64,000 nucleotides of DNA from Bathynomus jamesi (Eukaryota > Arthropoda > Malacostraca > Isopoda > Cirolanidae): positions 186,001-250,000 of the forward strand of contig JAJOZX010002356.1 of assembly GCA_023014485.1 (NCBI GenBank), written 5' to 3'. The first letter of the stretch is position 1. Every line of letters starts with the position of its first letter. A program made the translations under genes and the position numbers. Below the pieces are notes generated by a model that made no database searches, was not told the DNA's origin, and saw only the letters and a program-made list of their open reading frames with translations. Of the stretch, positions 59,201-64,000 are shown in pieces.

Positions 59201-60014
59201 CTTTAAGGACGAGTCCGCAACATATGCGGTCACTCTTGTTACTAAAACGTTTTATTGTTATTCAAAACTAAATATTTTAGTAACTAGTCACTGAAATGAT
59301 ACACATTTTGGGTTCCTCTCCCAACAACATGTACAAACATTTATAGAAACGAGGCATTGTAGTACAATTTATATTATTATTTCTGGTGGACCATAAGGTA
59401 CCATCCGTCGTTGAAGGGCTCATGGGGCTGAAGACTCTGATGTGACATTTAAATTTCTCTTCAGATACAAACTTACGGTAACCAATTATAATGCTAAAAG
59501 TACGGCCTCTGATCGCTTCAGCTCCCTGAATGGCCTCTATTTCTCGACATTTGACATGGACAACGATAAAGGAGGTGTGTCTCATTTTAACTTATTGTTT
59601 TTCATTAATTTTTATAGGTTTAAGCCATAACTATATTAAGAGTTTTTAGATATTATTTACTTTTAATACATAATAAAGCTAATGAAATAAAATTAACAGG
59701 CCTTGTCTTCTCTTACACTCCCTTTATGTAATATATATATTTTAATCTTAATACAAATATTTTACTGCCCAATAGCAAAGATGAACTGCGCTGTGACCTA
59801 CAAAGGAGGGTGGTGGTACAATAACTGTCACGCCAACAATCCAACAGGTCTTCAGGCAAAGAAAGATAGCACAGGAATACAAATAAGCCCTTGGTCAAAA
59901 CTGGATAGCACCACACGGCATGCAACATGGCTTCAACTTAAAATTCGACCACAGATTTGCAGTAACTCAATTTCAGTCGCCAAACTGAATACTCACAACT
60001 GTGCTTTCAACTAA
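37585..60014 (+). CDS. Secreted fibrinogen-related protein, intact ten-exon gene
   Basis: Exons: 37585-37680, 43290-43398, 49279-49459, 49876-49974, 50377-50457, 50759-50830, 51123-51289, 51742-51868, 59465-59574, 59776-60014 (stop TAA at 60012). All introns are GT-AG, every phase agrees and the 1281 nt give 426 residues without a stop. Residues 1-19 are a signal peptide ([18 protein letters not shown]). Residues 33-128 are charged and leucine-rich, probably coiled coil for oligomers. Residues 129-189 are a Ser/Thr/Asn-rich linker. The fibrinogen domain starts at PTDC (190) and includes [13 protein letters not shown], a calcium-site motif FDMDND (D341, D343, D345), GGWWYNNCH (C365-H366) and a C-terminal NCAFN. 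FReD proteins of this build are secreted lectins that usually bind acetylated sugars in innate immunity; the ligand here is unknown. Intron 8 (7.6 kb) is full of transposons. Exon joins were made by eye, without transcripts. Confidence 0.88.
38590..39290 (+). repeat. Right-arm-specific insertion with inverted blocks and LINE-like tail
   Basis: Contains two fold-back blocks around GGTCAATAAAACTATAG and GAAGCTCAAGATTTTCAT, an opening CGGCGCTACGCGCCG palindrome, and an ending AAGTTTGGTCGAAATCGG ... GACAGACAGGCAGACAC. The latter style of text is common at the 3' ends of RTE-type LINEs in arthropods; assignment is tentative. Absent from the left arm. Confidence 0.5.
39290..39545. repeat. Palindrome with repeated TTAGGTTAATTGAATGCC units
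   Basis: The left side has four to five units related to GGTTAGGTTAATTGAATGCC. The centre is the core shared by the MITEs (CGATTGGTTAGGTTAAGTC and its inverse). The right side inverts two or three units. No target duplication found. Confidence 0.6.
40386..40482 (+). repeat. TA microsatellite in intron 1
   Basis: Interrupted TA run of almost 100 bases in intron 1 of the intact gene. Confidence 0.9.
41730..42337. mobile_element. Second-level nested MITE (GGTACTTTCC ends)
   Basis: Inverted ends GGTACTTTCCTGTTAACGGG continue through AATACCCTAAAAAAAGTTT. Near-duplication AAGATATC / AAAATATC lies within the core of the outer MITE. It contains about 20-bp repeats of the type CTAACCGGGCATTCA. Confidence 0.75.
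42096..42298. mobile_element. Third-level nested MITE (GGAGCTATTG ends)
   Basis: Same family as 60142-60348 and 42407-42609: ends GGAGCTATTGAAGAATAGGG and a long palindromic body. No clear duplication remains. Confidence 0.75.
42407..42609. mobile_element. GG-ended MITE adjacent to the nested cluster
   Basis: Ends GGAGCTATTGAAGAATAGGG; duplication CAATTTTT / CAATTTTC (42399-42406, 42610-42617). It lies 20 bp from the outer nested MITE. Confidence 0.82.
42610..43080 (-). pseudogene. Decayed LINE C-terminal fragment, right arm
   Basis: Reverse-complement counterpart of the left fragment at 20570-21100. The cluster of GG-ended MITEs (41568-42609) has inserted into it. Confidence 0.5.
44280..44566 (+). 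mobile_element. tRNA-derived SINE, apparently dimeric
   Basis: Two tRNA-like heads. The first has an A-box-like GTAGTTAGCGTCGC and B-box GGGTTCGAGACCC (44294-44345). The second has GGCCAAGTGGTTAAGACG and GTGGTTCGGATTCCACG. AGAAATTT occurs at both borders, a possible target duplication. Not a functional tRNA gene: no complete cloverleaf. Confidence 0.65.
45294..45370 (+). repeat. GA then CA microsatellite
   Basis: GA run of about 50 bases followed by CA units. It explains the repetitive Glu-Arg and Leu-Ser frames here. Confidence 0.95.
45770..46140 (-). pseudogene. Decayed LINE reverse transcriptase scrap, right arm
   Basis: On the - strand, pieces of the [15 protein letters not shown] and thumb-region text can be read between stops. 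Counterpart of 17690-17835, better preserved in length. Confidence 0.5.
46506..47083 (-). mobile_element. Deleted mariner-type element
   Basis: Ends CAGGGTGTCCCATAAGTCC, inverted, with one mismatch in the first 28 bases, flanked by TA inside TA microsatellites. Only 578 bp long. It lies in the right copy of the shared MITE (46304-47626), roughly where the left copy carries a hAT instead. Confidence 0.9.
46612..47019 (-). CDS. Transposase DNA-binding domain only
   Basis: [20 protein letters not shown] to QWMEGIL, 136 residues. It contains two helix-turn-helix-like stretches ([33 protein letters not shown]) and [16 protein letters not shown], as in the N-terminal domain (DUF4817-like) of arthropod mariner-group transposases. 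The catalytic DDE part is deleted, so it cannot transpose by itself. It could act as a DNA-binding competitor; that is speculation. Confidence 0.75.
   Translation of the reverse strand: MSVSKEERIQIILLIGNRSQRETAAEFNRLHPDREPITQSCVSRLVAKFKETGSIEDKPRSGPSRRSTDDDTATAILAHFNRSLNKSLRRLSAETGVSKSSIHRIPQAHKWHPYKLQILQKLSEDDPDQWMEGIL
47084..47238 (+). repeat. TA runs with an inverted core motif
   Basis: Two TA runs (about 47084-47140 and 47177-47236), with CGAAAATATTACGACTTAAC between them and its inverse after the second, forming a cruciform-prone block. Confidence 0.85.
47406..47601. mobile_element. Palindromic MITE, right-arm counterpart
   Basis: Starts GGATCACCTGAAGATCC and ends with its inverted copy (one change, GGTGGTCC). 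Same core as 15255-15457, slightly decayed. Confidence 0.7.
48246..48636. mobile_element. Right-arm counterpart of MITE 14522-14847
   Basis: Begins CAGGGTGTCACAGAAGTCTG, with a palindromic body around GGCATGTTCGTGAAATAACT. Older than the duplication. Confidence 0.75.
48688..48828. mobile_element. Right-arm counterpart of MITE 14288-14423
   Basis: GGGTGTTTCAGGTCGACC and its inverse remain; the outermost bases have changed. Confidence 0.7.
50049..50260. mobile_element. GG-ended MITE in right intron 4
   Basis: Perfect inverted ends GGTGCTGGTTAAGTGTGCGG continuing through GTCTACCTACGAT, and an exact 9-bp duplication AATATTAAA (50040-50048, 50261-50269). The left arm is empty at this exact site. 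Core palindrome as in the other GG-ended MITEs. Confidence 0.88.
52876..54254 (-). mobile_element. Tc1/mariner-type element
   Basis: Inverted ends read GGGTGTCAGGAAATGATTGC followed by a C-run and TGTA; TA flanks both sides (52874-52875, 54255-54256). Length 1379 bp is usual for Tc1. It is nested in the 5' part of transposon D. Confidence 0.88.
52988..54092 (-). pseudogene. Tc1-like transposase, D-D-37-E, one frameshift and one stop
   Basis: ATG at 54092 ([20 protein letters not shown]). The first 130 residues form the paired-type helix-turn-helix DNA-binding part ending WHEIAKPRK, where one base shift (about 53697) breaks the frame. The catalytic part then shows VVSDEFFV (first Asp), FLHDKAP (second Asp) and [14 protein letters not shown] (Glu). 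Counting from the second Asp, 37 residues lie before the Glu. TAG at 53270-53272 interrupts after LATQQLL. It ends GGNTRY at 52990. About 368 residues is normal length. The acidic triad is intact but the copy is dead. Confidence 0.85.
56141..56406. mobile_element. hAT MITE with 8-bp duplication
   Basis: Inverted ends CAGTGATGGCGAACC and an exact 8-bp duplication ATCTAGGT (56133-56140, 56407-56414). It has no coding capacity. The ends resemble those I remember for Charlie-type hATs such as OposCharlie1; that is memory, not a search. Confidence 0.9.
56708..57468 (+). mobile_element. 5'-truncated LINE tail inserted in the mariner
   Basis: Nearly the reverse complement of 62513-63285. It begins at the last codons of the reverse transcriptase (GTATAG then TTTAA stop) and runs through the 3' UTR to a terminal repeat of ACATTATA. 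This is a classic 5' truncation of the LINE at the right edge. Confidence 0.75.
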
Positions 60015-60141
60015 AATCTCTGTTGGCCAAAGGGAATATTTTGTTTCCAATATTGTATGACGACATAAACTATATTTTTTAATTGTATCTCAAAATTTCT
60101 AGATTTAAATTGTAGTTAAAGAACAACGTGAATAGTTCGTT

Positions 60142-60348
60142 GGAGCTATTGAAGAATAGGGACCCAGCCTTCTTTAGTTAGCTTTATAAGGCTAACTAAC
60201 GAAAATATCATGACCTAACCTAACCAATCGTCAAGGGCGTACAGTTAACCTAACGATTGGTTAGGTTAGGTTAGGTCGTGATATTTTCGTTAGTTAGCCT
60301 TATAAGCCTAACTAAAGAAGGCTGGGGTCCCTATTCTTCAATAGCTCC
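60142..60348. mobile_element. GG-ended MITE downstream of the intact gene
   Basis: Ends GGAGCTATTGAAGAATAGGG, fully palindromic, with an exact 8-bp duplication AGTTCGTT (60134-60141, 60349-60356). It lies about 130 bp after the stop codon, so it may affect 3' end formation. Confidence 0.9.
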
Positions 60349-60356
60349 AGTTCGTT

Positions 60357-62505
60357 AAACTGAGGCCTAAATGCAAAAACAATTACTTTATCTTTATTAT
60401 TTTGTAAAGAAAATCCTATTGCAAATTATATTTTACACATATGTTTAGAGTTTGCTTGTTCGTACAAATCCTACGAAAGCTTAACATTACAATTATTAAA
60501 AATGTAATATTGTATACATAATACATTATATTTTATGAACAATTAAACTTTAATTTCATTACTACTCACTAACTTTTCTACAACAATAGTTTTATGTATC
60601 ACATAAACTAATTATTATTAAAATATTATTGAAACTATTTTTTTAAACACAATTTAAATGTTTGCAATGACATTGTGATATTTACATGGAAAATATGGAG
60701 CATTATCAAATGTATTCCTACTCTTTCCTTATGTTTAATTCACACCGATCATCTTGATCCAATAGAATGGGGGACAGCATGGGTGAAAGGTACTGTGAAC
60801 ACTGAAAAAATTTGAAACTGAGACAAAAGAAAGGAAATCAGTGATCGTGTTCCCTCTTCATAAACTACATAATCCCTATATAGGGTTACCAGACGTCCGG
60901 CAAAAGGAGGATATGTCCTCCTTTTCAATCTCATTTCTTCTGTCCGGCAGGCATTTTAAATATGTTGATATTGTCTTGCTTTTTACTTAGATATGATCCA
61001 GACTTAAAAATGAGCTTCTCAAGTTCAAACGACCCATTTAATACCTAACATGTCCTCCTTTTGCCAGACGTCTGTTAACCCTACCCCTATAAGAAGTGCA
61101 CACTTTGAGTCCTACCTTTTGTAGTTTTTAAGTTGGTATAAAACAACCAAAAACTTTGGTGACAATAATAAAATGAAGAAAAATGTTTGTCAGTTAATTC
61201 GATACTCAAAACAACTCTTTATACCAGCTCGTTTCAGAGTGAACAATTGAGACTCAAAATGAAAGCAAATGAATGAAATGAGAACCATATTTTCCTCTTT
61301 TTCCAGCACCAATATAATCAGAATGTTGGAATTGGCAGCTTGTATTTTAAAATGTTCTTTTTTAAATTGCTCTCATTGTATGACTTGAACAAATTATGTT
61401 CAATTTGGGTACTATAAAAGCAAAATTCACACTTCAATAAAACTTGTATTTTCATTTTTCTACATGATTTCTACATGATTTCAAAGTCAGTATATTAAAG
61501 TACGATAAACAACAATTAATTTAATAAGTTTAAAACTGTATCAATCAAATAAGTTTACATGATAAAAGTAGTTTTCAGAAAAATATTTGGGGTATGATTC
61601 AATAAAGCGCTTTTTCAACATTTATCACATTAAATTACACCAATTTTCATTTCGAAAAAAGTTAAAAGGTAAAATTAACAAATTCCAAAATTATCGTAGA
61701 TAATTCTTAAATTTTAGAAATAAATGAATGAATCTCTCCACTTTAAGATTGTTCCTCTTTAGTGACAATTTGTGTTGCAGTTTTGGTCAAGTGTGAAAGA
61801 GAATCCTTCATGTTCCATGATCATTGTATGATGATGTCTATCTCTCCTTCTGATGTACAAACAACGTCAAAATGGCGATACTCGGTCAATTCTATATTAT
61901 CTAGCAACACACATGTTCAAATGTTTTGAAACCGAGTTCGAATAAATTTTTATACAGTGACTTGAAAATAATACGAAGTGCACTGCCCATGGTATGGTTT
62001 AATCCAAAGGACGAATAATGAATCACAATAAAACTTGATTACCCAAAATAAGAATGACTTTTGATATATTCTTATGACTTATGGTTTGTTGGAGATCATA
62101 AAAAATAATAATGTTCGTGTCATTAACCTCCTCCGTAATGACAAAGGGAAATAGCGCCCCATGCAAACGCATGTATTCGGCGCCTCTCCCCCTCTCCTGT
62201 GCTTTAGTGTGGTCTCAACGAAGGATTCAAGAATTGTTAGGTATACAAATTTCAACATTTTAATTGGATTAAATTTGTTTACAATTTACATTATAAAGCC
62301 ACAAACATTAGAGAAACATTCAAAAGGAGACTCTTCGTGTCTTAGCCACCGCAAATTCTGATATCGCATGTGACAGGTCTGTGCTGTAAACAATAGGATG
62401 GAAAACGATGAGAGCCTGTCATCGCCAATTGTCGATGGCAGATAAGTCCTTGTGAATTTCAACTTCGAGATGCTTCGCTCGCCATTAACCACTTAGAAGG
62501 GCATC
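60357..62505. other. Downstream flank of the intact gene
   Basis: Mirror of 1-5040 without transposon A. No gene seen. The 3' part (62090-62160) carries the GAGGTTAAATGAC-type repeat in reverse. Confidence 0.6.
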
Positions 62506-62512
62506 CTGTTAT

Positions 62513-64000
62513 AATGTTATAATGTTTCAGACCAACAAAGACCCGAGGATCCACTCATGGCTGGTCTACCTAACTGTGTTCGTAATTGTGTATTGTGTAT
62601 GTCCTCCGTGGTGGCGGAGGAGACCTACAATTTTACGTGGGTTCCGAACCACAAGAACATAAGAAATTTATGTAAAAACTGCCTGTACATTGGCAACGAC
62701 CAATTTTTACGAAACTAAATAATTATCAATTTAAAACTAATTAATTATCGATTTAAAACTAAAGATAGAATCTCTGGATCCAGAGGATCAAGTCATAATT
62801 AATAGACTACTATCTACAAATATGTTACACTCTATATCTATTTATAACCGACATGCAAATATATCAGATCCAAAGGATCCAGTCAATTTCATTCCGGTAT
62901 CCATCCAGCCAAAAATAAGTCACGATCCATATCGATTGCGGACCAAGTCACAATTTACCACCATATACATTACAATATATATACTTAGGAGGAAAAGTGT
63001 AAATGTGGCTGTAAAGACTGTACAGTAATGTAGAAATGTGTGTGCCCCCATTTTGGGTCTCCCATTTAAAGGTGTTTGTGGGGCAAGTGAAGATCATGAG
63101 TTTTTCAATACCTCACAGTACTATGGGGGGCACCGCTCGGCAGAGGAATCTCTTTAAATGGGGTATGTAAGGACAGAGAGTATCCCCTAACCCAAGATGC
63201 TGCCTCCCTATATCCCACAACACTTGTGTTGAGCTGTGGGATCTATCACCACAAAGCCTTAATTTTACTACCTTAAACTATACCCAATCTATAAACATAT
63301 GCGTCTAATCGATTTTTAAACATGTTTATAGACGTGCTACTAATTACTTCTACCGGCAAACTATTCCACCTCTTTACTATTCTGTGAGTAAAAAAGTTTT
63401 TGGCAACTGCTGTCTCGAACCTTCTACTTGTCAACTTACACCCGTTATTTCTAGTCCTATTATATTGAGATATTTTGAAAAAGCTCTCTCTATCTACATT
63501 ATCGAACCCATTCATAATTTTGAACACCTGGATTAGATCACCCCTTAGCCTCCGAGTCTCGAGTGCAGTCAATTTTAACTCCTTAAGCCTATCCTCGTAC
63601 GACTTTGACCTAAGCGACGGAATCATCTTAGTTGCTCGTCTTTGAACTCTTTCGATTTTATCTATATCTTTGCGCATATGCGGATTCCAAAATTGGATCG
63701 CGTACTCCAAATGGGGTCTAACTAATGATTTATAAAGAGGAACTATAATATCGCGCGATTTGTACTCAAAATTCCGAGCTATAAAACCTAACACTTTGTT
63801 TGCCTTATTGACCGCTGCTGTACTTTGTTTAGCTACTTTTAAATCTCCAGTGACTATAACTCCTAAATCTTTTTCCTGCTCTACTCTTAACTCTTTCCCT
63901 GACATAATATACGCAAAATTACCGTTACGCGAACCTATATGCAAAATTTTGCACTTATCGACGTTAAATCTCATTTGACATGTGACTGACCAATCAACGA
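62513..64000 (-). mobile_element. CR1/jockey-like LINE, 3' part, runs off the window
   Basis: The 3' end at 62513 is a short repeat of the ATTATA type next to right-arm flank DNA. The 3' UTR covers about 62513-63272 and the C-terminal reverse transcriptase 63273-64000. The rest lies beyond the window. Insertion interrupts the right arm close to where the left arm continues to base 1. Confidence 0.75.
63273..64000 (-). CDS. LINE reverse transcriptase, C-terminal fragment
   Basis: Open from the right edge to a TAA at 63273. It shows MRFNVDKCKILHIGS, EKDLGVIVTGDLK, PLYKSLVRPHLEYAIQFWNP, IERVQRRATKMIPSL and ETRRLRGDLIQVFKIMNG, ending KRWNSLPVEVI and NRLDAYVYRLGIV. These are typical thumb and C-terminal blocks of CR1/jockey-group reverse transcriptases. 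It is uninterrupted within the window, so the element may be young. Catalytic motifs would lie upstream, outside the window. Confidence 0.85.
   Translation of the reverse strand, partial: VDWSVTCQMRFNVDKCKILHIGSRNGNFAYIMSGKELRVEQEKDLGVIVTGDLKVAKQSTAAVNKANKVLGFIARNFEYKSRDIIVPLYKSLVRPHLEYAIQFWNPHMRKDIDKIERVQRRATKMIPSLRSKSYEDRLKELKLTALETRRLRGDLIQVFKIMNGFDNVDRESFFKISQYNRTRNNGCKLTSRRFETAVAKNFFTHRIVKRWNSLPVEVISSTSINMFKNRLDAYVYRLGIV

Noticed and set aside
1..62505. The whole palindrome as an assembly artefact (fold-back read or mirrored haplotig)
   Set aside because: The arms differ by many substitutions, have private insertions with clean target duplications and an unrelated spacer. Still untested without reads.

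Overview
This is eukaryotic, AT-rich, transposon-dense DNA. The only host gene is a secreted fibrinogen-related (FReD) lectin-like protein. Together with the mobile-element families and repeated TTAGG motifs it suggests an arthropod, perhaps a chelicerate (FReD lectins of the tachylectin-5 type are well known there). That assignment is inference. There are no prokaryotic genes, CRISPR arrays or rRNA.

Layout. The window is one very large inverted duplication. The left arm (about 1-25457) and right arm (about 31021-62505) are reverse-complement copies of the same locus, read outward from a non-homologous spacer (25458-31020). Each arm carries the same ten-exon gene. The right-arm copy (+ strand, 37585-60014) has ten exons with compatible splice phases and an uninterrupted 426-residue reading frame: signal peptide, coiled-coil-like region, linker and fibrinogen domain. 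The left-arm copy (- strand, 23276-5067) keeps every exon position but has frameshifts, nonsense codons, a small in-frame deletion and one lost splice donor; it is a pseudogene. The spacer holds two dead LINE fragments, a G-rich tract and a third, isolated fibrinogen last exon, which hints at an older tandem array.

Mobile DNA fills the introns and flanks. The most interesting is a family of about 3-kb DNA transposons (four copies: 1689-4687, 6270-7904, 10728-13521, about 52450-58614). Their ends begin CACTGG or similar, two copies show 3-bp target duplications, and all encode a transposase-like protein of about 560-600 residues that I recognise only as an uncharacterised multicopy arthropod family. 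A second unusual set is a group of palindromic MITEs that start GG, mostly with 8-9 bp target duplications (Merlin-like), and that share a core palindrome while their termini differ; several are nested inside one another. Also present are three hAT elements (8-bp duplications), a Tc1/mariner element with D-D-37-E spacing, a mariner (DD34D), a deleted mariner-type element keeping only its DNA-binding domain, several CR1/jockey-like LINE pieces, a LINE with an intact 611-residue reverse transcriptase frame, tRNA-derived SINEs and long TA and GA microsatellites.

Chronology can be read from the two arms. Insertions present in both arms with mirrored target duplications (for example the MITE at 15230-17545 and 46304-47626) are older than the inverted duplication. 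Those in one arm only (transposons A-D, the hAT at 15665, the LINE at 33866, the MITEs at 60142 and 50049) probably came later. Intron 8 of the intact gene shows the deepest nesting: gene, then transposon D, then mariner, then a hAT MITE and a LINE tail, with a Tc1-like element also inside D.
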